This document shows, piece after piece, positions 47,228 through 59,500 of a DNA stretch of 64,000 bases. The stretch spans positions 683,501 to 747,500 of the forward strand of contig NZ_CP060719.1 in the NCBI RefSeq assembly GCF_014396975.1, written 5' to 3'. Position 1 is the first letter of the stretch. Each line of letters opens with the position of its first letter. The translations under genes were made by a program, and so were the position numbers. The notes under the pieces were generated by a model, which was not told where the DNA came from, searched no databases, and worked only from the letters and a program-made list of their open reading frames with translations. This DNA comes from Thermomonas carbonis. GTDB taxonomy: Bacteria; Pseudomonadota; Gammaproteobacteria; Xanthomonadales; Xanthomonadaceae.

Positions 47228-49915
47228 TCAAACCCCCAACGGATTCGGCTTCTCCGCATCCAGCTTGTAGAGCTTGATCGCGCGGGCCACGTCCTTGGCG
47301 GTGAGCTTGCCGTCGGCGGCGAGCGCGGCCACGGCGGCGTGGGCCACGTGGAAGCGGTCGACCTCGAAGTGACGGCGCAGGTTGGCGCGGGTGTCGCTGC
47401 GACCGTAGCCGTCGGTGCCGAGCACGCTGTAGCGCATCGGCACGTATTCGCGGATCTGGCTGGCAAAGATGCGGATGTAGTCGGTGGCCGCGATGGCCGG
47501 GCCCTGGCGGCCTTCCAGTTGCTGCGTGACCCATGCCTTGCGCGGCTTTGATTCCGGATGGAACCTGTTCCAGCGTTCGGCGTCCGCGCCGTCGCGGGCG
47601 AGTTCGTTGAAGCTGGGGCAGGACCAGATGTCGGACTTGATGCCGAAGTCGGCATCCAGCAAATCCGCGGCGGCAATGACCTCGCGCAGGATGGTGCCGC
47701 TGCCGAGCAACTGCACGCGCAGCTCGCCCTTCTTGGCCTTGCCCGCGTCCTTCAGCAGGTACATGCCCTTGATGATCCCGTCCGCGCTGCCTTCCGGCAT
47801 CTCGGGATGGGTGTAGTTCTCGTTCATCAGGGTGAGGTACCAGTACTCGTCGCGCTGCTCGGCGAGCATGCGCTGCATGCCGTGCTGGACGATGGTCACC
47901 ACTTCGTAGGCGAAGGTCGGGTCGTAGCTGCGCACGTTGGGGATCAGGCCGGCCTGGGTCTGGCTCTGGCCGTCCTCGTGCTGCAGTCCTTCGCCGTTGA
48001 GGGTGGTGCGGCCGGCGGTGCCGCCCAGCATGAAACCGCGCGCGCGCATGTCGCCAGCCTGCCAGGCGGCGTCGCCGACGCGCTGGAAGCCGAACATCGA
48101 GTAGTAGATGAAGAACGGCAGCATCTGCAGGTCGTTGGTGCTGTAGCTGGTGGCCAGCGCCATCCAGCTTGCGAACGCGCCGGCCTCGGTGATGCCTTCC
48201 TCCAGCACCTGGCCGGCGGAATCCTCGCGATAGAACATCAGCTGGTCGGCATCCACAGGCTTGTACTTCTGGCCCTGCGGCGCGTAGATGCCGAGCTGGC
48301 GGAACAGGCCTTCCATGCCGAAGGTGCGCGCCTCGTCGGCGACGATCGGCACGCAGCGCGGGCCGACCTGCTTGTCGCGCAGGATGATGTTGAACATCTG
48401 CACGAAGGCCATCGTGGTGCTGATCTCGCGCTCGCCGGTGGCCTTGAGCAGGCGCTCGAAGGTCGCCAGCGGCGGCACCTCCAGCGACTCCGTGGATTTC
48501 TGCCGGCGCTGCGGCAGGTAGCCACCCATCTTCGAGCGGCGATCGCGCATGTATTCCAGCTCCGGCGACTTCTCGTCCGGGCGGAAGAACGGCACGTTGC
48601 CGTCCTTGAACTGGTCGTCGTCGATCGGCAGCTTGAAGCGATCGCGGAACGCGCGCACCGCGCTGTCGTCGAGCTTCTTGGTCTGGTGGGTCGGGTTGAG
48701 CGCCTCGCCGGCCGCGCCCATGCCATAGCCCTTCACGGTCTTGGCCAGGACCACGGTGGGCTGGCCGACGGTCTTCATCGCGTTGTCGTAGGCCGCGTAG
48801 ACCTTGTGCGGGTCATGCCCGCCGCGGTTGAGGCGCCAGATGTCGTCGTCGGACATGTTGGCCACCATCGCGGCGGTCTCCGGGTACTTGCCGAAGAAAT
48901 GCTCGCGCGTGTACGCGCCGCCGAAGGCCTTGCAGTTCTGGTACTCGCCGTCCACGGTTTCCATCATCAGCTTCTTGAGGATGCCGGTGCTGTCCTTGGC
49001 CAGCAGCGGATCCCAGTAGCTGCCCCAGATCGCCTTGACCACGTTCCAGCCGGCGCCGCGGAACTGGCCTTCCAGCTCCTGGATGATCTTGCCGTTGCCG
49101 CGCACCGGGCCATCCAGGCGCTGTAGGTTGCAGTTGATGACGAAGACCAGGTTGTCGAGGCCCTCGCGGCCGGCCACGCCGATCGCGCCGAGGGATTCGG
49201 GTTCGTCGGTTTCGCCGTCACCGAGGAAGCACCAGACCTTGCGGTCGGTCTTCGGCATCAGCCCGCGCGCTTCCAGGTACTTCCAGCTGCGCGCCTGGTA
49301 GATCGCGGCGATCGGGCCCAGGCCCATGCTCACCGTCGGGGTCTGCCAGAAATCCGGCATCAGCCACGGGTGCGGGTAGCTGCTGATGCCGCGACCGTCC
49401 ACTTCCATGCGGAAGTTGTCCAGCTGCGATTCGCTGATCCGGCCTTCCAGGAAGGCGCGCGCGTAGATGCCCGGCGAGCTGTGGCCCTGGATGTACAGCA
49501 AATCACCCGGGTGGTCGGCGCTGGGGGCGCGCCAGAAATGGTTGAAGCCGACGTCGTACAGGGTCGCCGACGATGCGAAGCTGGCGATGTGGCCGCCCAG
49601 TTCGCCAGGCTTGCGGTTGGCGCGCACCACCATCGCCATCGCGTTCCAGCGGATCATCGAGCGGATCCGCCACTCCATGGTGGCGTCGCCCGGCATCGCC
49701 GGTTCCATGTGGGTCGGGATGGTGTTGATGTAGCTGGTGGTGGGGTCGAACGGCAGGTAGGCACCGGCGCGGCGGGTCAGTTCGACCATGCCTTCCAGCA
49801 ACTGGTGCGCACGTCCGGGCCCGTCGTGGTCGATGACCGCCTTCAGCGATTCGACCCACTCCCGCGACTCTTGCGGATCGGGGTCGTTCTGCAGCATCTC
49901 GTTCAGCCAGTTCAT
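47228..49915 (-). CDS. aceE: Pyruvate dehydrogenase E1 component (homodimeric type)
   Basis: 895 residues from the ATG at complement 49913-49915, starting MNWLNEMLQNDPDPQESREW. Thiamine-diphosphate enzyme that decarboxylates pyruvate and acetylates the E2 lipoyl group. The ThDP/Mg site is GDGETDEPES with the later LVFVINCNLQRLDG segment; GRTTLNGEGLQHEDGQS is also typical of AceE. An in-frame upstream Met adds 15 residues without a ribosome site. It is unlinked from aceF-lpdA (about 37 kb away), as in Xanthomonas. Confidence 0.98.
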   Translation of the reverse strand: MNWLNEMLQNDPDPQESREWVESLKAVIDHDGPGRAHQLLEGMVELTRRAGAYLPFDPTTSYINTIPTHMEPAMPGDATMEWRIRSMIRWNAMAMVVRANRKPGELGGHIASFASSATLYDVGFNHFWRAPSADHPGDLLYIQGHSSPGIYARAFLEGRISESQLDNFRMEVDGRGISSYPHPWLMPDFWQTPTVSMGLGPIAAIYQARSWKYLEARGLMPKTDRKVWCFLGDGETDEPESLGAIGVAGREGLDNLVFVINCNLQRLDGPVRGNGKIIQELEGQFRGAGWNVVKAIWGSYWDPLLAKDSTGILKKLMMETVDGEYQNCKAFGGAYTREHFFGKYPETAAMVANMSDDDIWRLNRGGHDPHKVYAAYDNAMKTVGQPTVVLAKTVKGYGMGAAGEALNPTHQTKKLDDSAVRAFRDRFKLPIDDDQFKDGNVPFFRPDEKSPELEYMRDRRSKMGGYLPQRRQKSTESLEVPPLATFERLLKATGEREISTTMAFVQMFNIILRDKQVGPRCVPIVADEARTFGMEGLFRQLGIYAPQGQKYKPVDADQLMFYREDSAGQVLEEGITEAGAFASWMALATSYSTNDLQMLPFFIYYSMFGFQRVGDAAWQAGDMRARGFMLGGTAGRTTLNGEGLQHEDGQSQTQAGLIPNVRSYDPTFAYEVVTIVQHGMQRMLAEQRDEYWYLTLMNENYTHPEMPEGSADGIIKGMYLLKDAGKAKKGELRVQLLGSGTILREVIAAADLLDADFGIKSDIWSCPSFNELARDGADAERWNRFHPESKPRKAWVTQQLEGRQGPAIAATDYIRIFASQIREYVPMRYSVLGTDGYGRSDTRANLRRHFEVDRFHVAHAAVAALAADGKLTAKDVARAIKLYKLDAEKPNPLGV

Positions 49916-50001
49916 CTTGATTTCACCACGGCGCGATCGGTCGGAGCCCGAGTCTAGCAAGCGTTCCAGCCAATCCGATGCTGCATTGCAGCCAAAATCC
50001 T

Positions 50002-50030
50002 GAATTATCCGGGTAATTCATTCCTGACAA
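50002..50030 (-). promoter_or_regulatory. Putative PDH operator and promoter of aceE
   Basis: GAATTA-TCCGGG-TAATTC (50002-50019) has perfect 6-base arms and repeats the element upstream of aceF. It is 87 bases before the aceE ATG. On the minus strand TTGTCA (complement 50025-50030) is a good -35 with TAATTC (17-base spacing) or GATAAT (15-base spacing) as -10, so a protein bound to the palindrome would block the promoter. Confidence 0.62.
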
Positions 50031-50176
50031 TATTCGTGTTTGTGACGACGGCGTGAACATCCCTTCACACCGTGGCTGGATATCCTCCCCAGGCGTGCCG
50101 TTTCGTGGCGACGCCGGCGGCCCGGGGACCCGCCGGTGGCGGCCCTGCGCCGTCCTTTCCCGCCGAACCTGCACTG

Positions 50177-51982
50177 ATGCCGCAATCGCCTGCCCCCACT
50201 CGCCAATCCGTCGGCCTGATCGCCTTGATTGCGGGCCTCGTGCTCTTGATCGTGGTCGGCCCGTTCTGGGTGGTGCGCGAAGCCAACCGCAAGAGCGTGG
50301 AAGCCGCCGCCATCGTCAACCACACCCATGAGGTGGAGGCGACGGTGCAGGCGCTTATGTACGACCTGCGCAACCGCGAATCTGCGACCGTCGCGTACGC
50401 CTACGGCCACGACTCCCCGGCGATCCGCGAGCGGCTGGCCGAAAGCCAGAAGGAAATCCCGCAGAACCTGGCAAGGCTGACCAACCTCACCACCGACAAC
50501 CCCGAGCAGTTGCTGCGGATCGGCAAGTTGGGTTCGATCATCGAGCAGCGCGGGCAGATCATGCAGACGGTGCTGGCGAAGGGCGCGGGCCAGGCCGATC
50601 CGCGCGACATCGAATGGTTGCTGGACCGCAATCCGCTGCGCCACATCAGCGCCGAGATCTCCGATACCGAAAAGGCCCTGCTCAAGCTGCGCACCAGCGA
50701 GGCCGATGAACTCGCCCGCCGCAGCACCGTGGCGACGTGGGTGGCGATGGGCCTGCAGTTGCTGCTGCTGGGCGCGGTGGCGATGCTGCTGCGTTGGCAA
50801 TGGCGCAACCGGCGCGTGGCCGAAGCGGCGGCGGTGCGCTCCAGCGCGCGTGCGCTGTCGGTGCTGCAGACCGTGCGCGAGCCGATGGCGGTGGTCGACA
50901 GGGAACTGCGCGTGGTCCTGCACAACCCGGCGTTCCGCGAAGTATTTGCTGCGGCGAATGCGGATCCGGGGACGCCGATCAGCGCGTTCGGCAACGGCAC
51001 CTGGGACGCGCCGGAAACCCGCCAGCGACTGGCCGATGTGCTGGCCCGCGACCGCGAATTGTGGGATCACGAAATCAGCCATCGTGGTGAAGACGGCCGC
51101 GAGCGCACCTTGCTGGTCAACGCGCGGAGGATGGCCCTGCCCGATCGCAGCGACGAAGTCGCGCTGGTCACCGCCAACGACGTCACCGCGCAGAAGGCCG
51201 CCGAGCTGCAGGTGCGCGAATTGAATCGGCAGCTGATGGGAAAAATGGACCAGGTGTCCGAGGTCAACCGCGAACTGGAAGCCTTCAGCTACTCCGTCTC
51301 GCACGACCTGCGCGCACCGCTGCGCCATATCGGTGGCTTCGCCGACAAGCTGGGCCGCCATCTCGGCGACCGCAACGACGAGAAGTCGTTCCACTACCTC
51401 AACACCATCACTACCTCGGCGCGACGGATGTCGCAGCTGATCGACGACCTGCTGGTGTATTCGCGACTGGGCCGCAGCGCCCTGCGCATGCAGCCGGTGG
51501 ACATGCAGTCGGTGGTCGCCGAAACCCGCTCGATGCTGGATGCCAACAATGCGCATGACCGTCCCGGCCATCGCATCGAATGGAAGATCGCGCCGCTGCC
51601 GATCATGGTCGGCGACGAGAACATGCTGCGCCAGGTCTGGCTGAACCTGCTCTCGAACGCGGTCAAGTACAGCGGTGGTTCCGACCCGGCGGTGATCGAG
51701 GTGAGCTACTCGCGCGACGACAACGGCGATTACCGTTTCGAGGTGGCCGACAACGGTGTCGGCTTCGACATGGCCTACGCCGGCAAGTTGTTCGGCGTGT
51801 TCCAGCGCCTGCATTCGATCACCGAGTTCGAAGGCACCGGCATCGGCCTGGCCAGCGTTCGCCGCGTGCTCGCCCGCCACGGCGGCCATATTTCCGCCGA
51901 TGCCACGCCCGGCAAGGGCGCGCGCTTCGTCTTCACCCTTCCCGCGTCGACCGACGCACCGCAACCGGACAACAAGGCATGA
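50177..51982 (+). CDS. Sensor histidine kinase with CHASE3-like and PAS domains
   Basis: 601 residues starting MPQSPAPTRQSVGLIALIAG. Membrane helices at about 13-34 and 190-210 enclose a helical extracytoplasmic region (HTHEVEATVQALMYDLRNRES) of the CHASE3 type. A PAS domain follows (LQTVREPMAVVDRELRVVLHN), then HisKA with SVSHDLRAPLRHIGG and the ATPase domain (LLSNAVKYSGG, DNGVGFD, GTGIGLASVRRV). The arrangement is like the light/stress kinases paired with small Rcp1-type receivers, and two such genes follow. Confidence 0.92.
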   Translation: MPQSPAPTRQSVGLIALIAGLVLLIVVGPFWVVREANRKSVEAAAIVNHTHEVEATVQALMYDLRNRESATVAYAYGHDSPAIRERLAESQKEIPQNLARLTNLTTDNPEQLLRIGKLGSIIEQRGQIMQTVLAKGAGQADPRDIEWLLDRNPLRHISAEISDTEKALLKLRTSEADELARRSTVATWVAMGLQLLLLGAVAMLLRWQWRNRRVAEAAAVRSSARALSVLQTVREPMAVVDRELRVVLHNPAFREVFAAANADPGTPISAFGNGTWDAPETRQRLADVLARDRELWDHEISHRGEDGRERTLLVNARRMALPDRSDEVALVTANDVTAQKAAELQVRELNRQLMGKMDQVSEVNRELEAFSYSVSHDLRAPLRHIGGFADKLGRHLGDRNDEKSFHYLNTITTSARRMSQLIDDLLVYSRLGRSALRMQPVDMQSVVAETRSMLDANNAHDRPGHRIEWKIAPLPIMVGDENMLRQVWLNLLSNAVKYSGGSDPAVIEVSYSRDDNGDYRFEVADNGVGFDMAYAGKLFGVFQRLHSITEFEGTGIGLASVRRVLARHGGHISADATPGKGARFVFTLPASTDAPQPDNKA

Positions 51983-52419
51983 CCCCGACCATCCGTTCCA
52001 TCCTGCTCGCCGAAGACAGCCCCGCCGACGCCGAAATGGCGATCGACGCCCTGCGCGAGGCCCACCTCGCCAATCCCATCGTCCACGTCATGGACGGCAC
52101 CGAGGCGATGGATTACCTGCATCGCCGCGGCAAGTTCGCCGACCGCCCGGAAGGCTTGCCGGCGGTGCTGCTGCTGGACATCAAGATGCCGCGCATGGAC
52201 GGCCTGGAAGTGCTGCGCCAGCTGCGCGCGGACGAAAACCTCAAGCGCCTGCCGGTGGTCGTGCTGACCTCGTCGCGCGAAGAGAGCGACCTCGCCCGCA
52301 GCTGGGACCTGGGCGTCAACGCCTACGTGGTCAAGCCGGTCGATTCCGAGCAGTTCTTCACCGCGGTGAAGACCCTGGGCCGGTTCTGGGCGGTCCTCAA
52401 CGAAACCCCGACCGAGTAA
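51979..52419 (+). CDS. Single-domain response regulator (Rcp1-like)
   Basis: 146 residues, only a receiver domain with D67 (LLLDIKMPRMDG), T/S in VVLTSS and K in VVKPVD. Overlaps the kinase stop by 4 bases (ATGA). The AEDSPADAEMAIDALRE start and YLHRRGKF loop are typical of the Rcp1/CheY-like partner of phytochrome-type kinases. No output domain, so it probably acts by phosphotransfer or protein binding. Confidence 0.93.
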   Translation: MTPTIRSILLAEDSPADAEMAIDALREAHLANPIVHVMDGTEAMDYLHRRGKFADRPEGLPAVLLLDIKMPRMDGLEVLRQLRADENLKRLPVVVLTSSREESDLARSWDLGVNAYVVKPVDSEQFFTAVKTLGRFWAVLNETPTE

Positions 52420-52423
52420 GCGG

Positions 52424-52780
52424 ATGCCGGCGCTGCGCATCCTGTTGATCGAGGACTGCACGGACGATGCAGACCTGCTGCGCTTCCAGCTGGAAGACGC
52501 CGGCCTGTCCTTCGAGATGCGCTGCGCCAGCAGCGAACGCGCGCTGCGCGACACCCTGGACACGTTCACCCCCACCGTCGCGGTGAGCGATCTCAACCTG
52601 CCTGGCTATTCGGGCCTGGCCGCGCTGGCGTTGCTGCACGAACGCCTGCCCGAACTGCCGCTGGTGCTGCTGACCGGTGCCGACGACGCGCCTGCCCCAC
52701 CAGTTCCCGCGACCGTGCTGGGCAAGTCCGAGCTGCACCGACTGCCGCAGCTGCTCGCGCAGTTCCAGCGCACTGCTTGA
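52424..52780 (+). CDS. Second single-domain response regulator
   Basis: 118-residue receiver, start 4 bases after the first. Phospho-acceptor D56 (VAVSDLNLPG) and acidic pair ED (10-11) are present; LVLLTGADD gives the switch threonine and GKSEL the lysine. The last helix is short and Pro/Ala-rich (DDAPAPPVPATVL). It shares little sequence with its neighbour, so the two are not a recent tandem copy. Confidence 0.88.
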   Translation: MPALRILLIEDCTDDADLLRFQLEDAGLSFEMRCASSERALRDTLDTFTPTVAVSDLNLPGYSGLAALALLHERLPELPLVLLTGADDAPAPPVPATVLGKSELHRLPQLLAQFQRTA

Positions 52781-52813
52781 GCGCGGCCGGCGCAGGTCGC
52801 GCCGACAGCGGCG

Positions 52814-55135
<2,322 letters not shown>

Positions 55136-55214
55136 CGTGATGGCGGCGCTTGATCGGGAATGGCCATTCTAGTCGGCGGGCACGGCAGCGGGCGTCGCGG
55201 CCGTCCAGGCGGAC

Positions 55215-56543
55215 TCAGAGCGGCGGCAGGAAGCGGCATTCGGCCGAGGATTGCGTGCTGGCGATGCAACCGGCTTGCAGGCTGGCGGCAGTCGGCGGCG
55301 ACGCACCCTCCAGCCAGGATTCCAGCCCGCGCAAGGCACCGAGGTACGTGGCATCGCGCAGACGACTGTGGTCGTTCTCGTCGGTGGTCACGCGGGCCAG
55401 CAAGGCGCTGCGGCCGGCGACCTGCACGATGTGCGCGTACGCCGCATCCGCCTGCACCGACACCACCGGATCGCCGCGCGCATGCAGGGCCAGCGTGGGC
55501 AGCACGATCAACCCGGAGAGGTCGGCGTCGTAGGCCAGCTTGGCCACCGCCTCGGGATCCGCAGTAAAGCGCTGGATCCCGGCATTCAACGCGCTGTCGT
55601 CCTGCGAGCCGCGATAGACCGTGTTGCCGTTGTCGAATGGATTGCGCCCGTCCAGGCGCAGTTGCACCAGGTCGCGGAAATGGAAGGTCGCCCACGCCAG
55701 GTGCGCTACCAGTTGCTTCTGCTCGATGCCGGTGACCGCCAGGATGTCGCGCAGGCGCGCCGCTTGCTGCGGTGTGCGCTTGCCCGGAACACGGTCGATG
55801 CCGGTGCAATCGTCTACACGATTGCGCAACTCGTCGCGGGTCATCCGCGCGTCCGCCGGCAATCCCTGCCATAGCGGATATTGCAGCTCGTCTGCTCGCG
55901 GATGGTTGCGGCAGTAGTACTGGTAGACCGCACGCAGGTCGGCGCGGAAGCCGTAGGCGCGGGTGCCGCCGTACAGCACGCCATTGGTGAGCAGCACGGC
56001 GTCGTAGTTGCGGCGGCCGTCGATGTCCAGCGCATGCAGTTCGGCGGCCTTGGCGGCCACATTGCCGCCCCAGGATTGGCCGTGCAGCAGTGTGCGCTGC
56101 GGCCGGCCCCAACGTGCCCAGAACAGCGCGCGACTGTGATCGACATCGGCCGCCGCCATGCGCACGCCATAACCACCGCGACGATAGGTCGAACCGATCC
56201 ACGCATAGCCGGCGCGCACCATCACCGCGAAACGTTCGAGGTCTTCGGCAGAATCGCCATCTCGTGGCTTGGAGAGCCGTGGCCCGCCATGGGCGTGGAC
56301 AATCAGGCTGCGATTCCAGTCGTGCGGGATCGCCGCCAGCAGCCAGGCACCGTTGCCGTCGCGTGCGGCGTGGCAGGTCGCGACCGTGCGCAGCACATCC
56401 GGGCAGGCCACGTCGCGGAAGGCGGTTACCGGCGCGGCTGACTGCTCGGGCGACTGTGCGGACGCAGCTGCGGCCAGCATCGCCGCAGCCGCGACGATGC
56501 CCAGCCGGATGCGCCATCGCCCGTCACCGTCCACACGCTGCAT
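55215..56543 (-). CDS. Secreted alpha/beta hydrolase
   Basis: 442 residues from the ATG at complement 56541-56543; AGGA is 8 bases upstream, better placed than for the ATG three codons earlier. Signal peptide IRLGIVAAAAMLAAAASAQ. Nucleophile elbow GQSWGGNVAAKA; possible acid in LHARGDPVVSV and histidine in ENDHSRLRD. Encoded 14 bases downstream of a TonB-dependent receptor, so a shared substrate is likely. Confidence 0.85.
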   Translation of the reverse strand: MQRVDGDGRWRIRLGIVAAAAMLAAAASAQSPEQSAAPVTAFRDVACPDVLRTVATCHAARDGNGAWLLAAIPHDWNRSLIVHAHGGPRLSKPRDGDSAEDLERFAVMVRAGYAWIGSTYRRGGYGVRMAAADVDHSRALFWARWGRPQRTLLHGQSWGGNVAAKAAELHALDIDGRRNYDAVLLTNGVLYGGTRAYGFRADLRAVYQYYCRNHPRADELQYPLWQGLPADARMTRDELRNRVDDCTGIDRVPGKRTPQQAARLRDILAVTGIEQKQLVAHLAWATFHFRDLVQLRLDGRNPFDNGNTVYRGSQDDSALNAGIQRFTADPEAVAKLAYDADLSGLIVLPTLALHARGDPVVSVQADAAYAHIVQVAGRSALLARVTTDENDHSRLRDATYLGALRGLESWLEGASPPTAASLQAGCIASTQSSAECRFLPPL

Positions 56544-56557
56544 GGTGCTCATCCTGC

Positions 56558-59500
56558 TCAGAACGACTTGCTGATGTTGAGGTAGAAATAGCGGCCCCAC
56601 GGATTCTGCACCGAGCCGCGATAGCCGTTCTCCGCCAGCGACGGACCTTCGTCGGTGAGGTCGCGCACGCCCAGCCGCACCTGCAGGCCGCTGAAGAAAT
56701 CGTACTGGCCGTAGGCGTTGTAGACGGTGCGCCCGTCCACCACCCACGGATCACCGGACAGGCCGACCAGGTCGGGTTGCTCGAAGCTGCTCATGTACTG
56801 CGCGGACAGCCCGGCCCGCCAGGAGCCCTTGTTCCAGGTCAGCGAGCTGCCGGCACGCCATTGCGGGCGTCCGTTCTGGCCGATCAGCTGGCTGGAATCC
56901 GGCAATGCGGTGAGCGGATCGATGGTGCCCGCCGCGCGCGCGGCGTACAGCGCGTTGACGATGTCGCCGGGATCGCGGGTGAATTCCAGCAGCTTGGTGG
57001 CATCCACGCGGATGCGGAAACTGCCGACCGGGGTGCGCCGCAGCCGCCAGTTGATGCTGACATCCACGCCGCCCACGCTCTGCGGCTGCAGGTTGATGAA
57101 GCTGTCGTTGATCGAGGTCACCTGGCCCACCGGGGCCAGGCCGGTGCCTTCGAAGTCGGCGATGTCGTCGGCGGTGGGATCCGCGCGCACGACCAGCGGG
57201 TTGCTGCTGCCCTGCACCCGCATCAGATAGTCCAGGGTCAGCGCGGTCTGCGCACCGAGCAGGCCGACGATGTCCTCCTGTTCGATCTGCCAGCGATCCA
57301 CGGTGAAGCTGAGGTCGCCCAAGCGCTCGGGCAGGTTCGGCTGCAGCACCAGGCCGAACGAACGGTTGGTGCTTTCCTCCGGCTGCAGCGCCGGGTTGCC
57401 GGCCACCAGCAGGGACGCGCCGGACGTGCTCTGGCCGCATTCGGGCATCGAGGCGATGCGACCGGCGCGGAGGTCGGCCTCGCAGCGGATGTGGTCGGTG
57501 CCGCTGGCCAGGCGCGCGTACTGGGTGGCGTTGGTCTGCTCCAGGTTGGGCGCGCGGAAGCCACCGGAATAGGAGCCGCGCAGGCGCAGTCCGGGAATCA
57601 GGTCCCAGGCGATCGCGATCTTGGGCTTGGCCACCGAGCCGAAGTCCGAGTAGTGCTCGTAGCGCGCCGCCAACTGCATGTCCAGGCGATGCACCAGCGG
57701 CACATCCATCGACGCAGACACCAATGGCACCGCGAACTCCACGTAGGCCGAACCGACCGTGCGCGAGCCTTCGGTGTCCGGATTGGGGCTGACCGCGGAG
57801 ACGTTGCTGAGATTGGTGGCGCCGGTGACCAGGTCGACGAAGGTGTAGGTGCCGTCCAGGTTGGCATCGCGATCGTCGCGCTGGGTTTCGCGGCGCGCTT
57901 CCACGCCGAAGGCGATGCCGACGTCGCCGCCGGGCAAACGGAACAGATCACCGCGGTTCATGCGGAAATCCGCCATCGTCAGCGTGGTCCGCGACTCGCG
58001 CAGCAGCTCGAAGACGATGCCGTCGATCGCCACCTGCGAACTCGGCGTGCAGTCGCCGTAGGTGGGCGTGTCCACGCAGCCGCCGCTGAACGGGTTGTAG
58101 GCATCCGATGTGGACAAGGCCAGCGACTGCTGCAATTTGGTCATGTTGATGTTGGGCGAACGGTCCTCGGCATTGGCCGCCGAATAGACCAGCGCGCTCT
58201 CCCAGTCGAAGCCGGCCCACTCCCCGCGCAGGCCGGCGAGGAAGCGCGACTGGTCGTTGCGCACGCGGACCCGCTGGAAGCCGGTATCGACGAACCGGTA
58301 GTTGCTCATCTGCACCGGCAATCCCTCGGCCGGCACGTTGGTCAGGCCGGGCAGGCGATTGGGGTTGACGCTGCCATCGGCGAAGGTCTGCGGGCCGAAC
58401 GGATTCCAGTAGTTGCTGGCCGGGATCCACAGGCTGTTGAGGTTGACCACCGGCGGCTGCATCGCGTCGCTGGTGGCGTGGTAGTAGCCGACTTCGCCGA
58501 AGAACTCGACGCTGTCGGTCAGGTCATGGTGACCGCTGACGAACAGGTTGATGCGCTCGACCGACGGCCGCACGGTGGTGTCGTGGCGGGTGTCGTAGCG
58601 CATGTCGCGATGCACGGTGTTGAAGTTGTGGTTGCCGCTGGCCAGGCACAGGCCGTCGCCGTAAGCCACCGAACTGCTGGTGCAATCGAAGCTGGTCGGC
58701 TGGATGTGGAACTGCCCGGAACTGCTGGTGACGAAGGTGCCATTGGAACGGATTCGCGGCCGCGAGCCCACGCTCAGGCGTGCCCACGGCGTGTGCGAGG
58801 AACGGCCATCCAGCACGGTCAGTCCGGCGAAGTCCGGGTACTCCTGGAACAGCGGGCGCAGGTCGTCGGATTCGGTGAACTCCTGGTCGGAGGCCCACAG
58901 CGCGGATCGATCCGTGTAGCTCAGGAACGCCGACACGTTGCCGCGGTCGTAGTCGTGGCCGGCGAACGCGGAGAACTCCGTCTCGTGCATGCGCGTGCCC
59001 TCGGCCGCGCCGTAGCGGGCGCTGACCTTGAGCCCGTCGAAGTCTTCCTGCAGCACGGTATTGATCACACCGGCCACCGCATCCGCGCCGTAGATCGCGG
59101 CGGCACCGTCCAGCAGCACCTCGACCCGTTCCAGTCCGGACACCGGGATCGAATTGGAATTGAAGCTCTGCACCGGCACCGTGCCGGTATCCGACGTGCC
59201 TTGGCTGGTCGGGTGTTGCACCAGCCGACGCCCGTTGAGCAAGACCAGGGTGTTACCCACGCCCAGCGAGCGCAGGTTGACCGAATTGACGTCGCCGCGC
59301 GCGGCATTGCTGGTCTGCGCATTGTTGGAGGCGTCGAACAGCACATCGCCCATCTGCGGGATGTCGCGCAGCAATTCGTCGCCGGACACCGCGCCGGACG
59401 CCTCGATGTCATCGCGGTCGATCACCACCACCGGCAGCGCCTCGGTGGTGGGCGCGCCGGCGATATGCGAGCCGACCACCTGCACCTTGTCGAGGGTGAC

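Noticed and set aside
50072..50176. Earlier start of the sensor kinase (MAGYPPQACRF...)
   Set aside because: Adds a Pro/Ala/Gly-rich segment before the first membrane helix and lies close to the aceE promoter; MPQSPAPTRQS is more natural.
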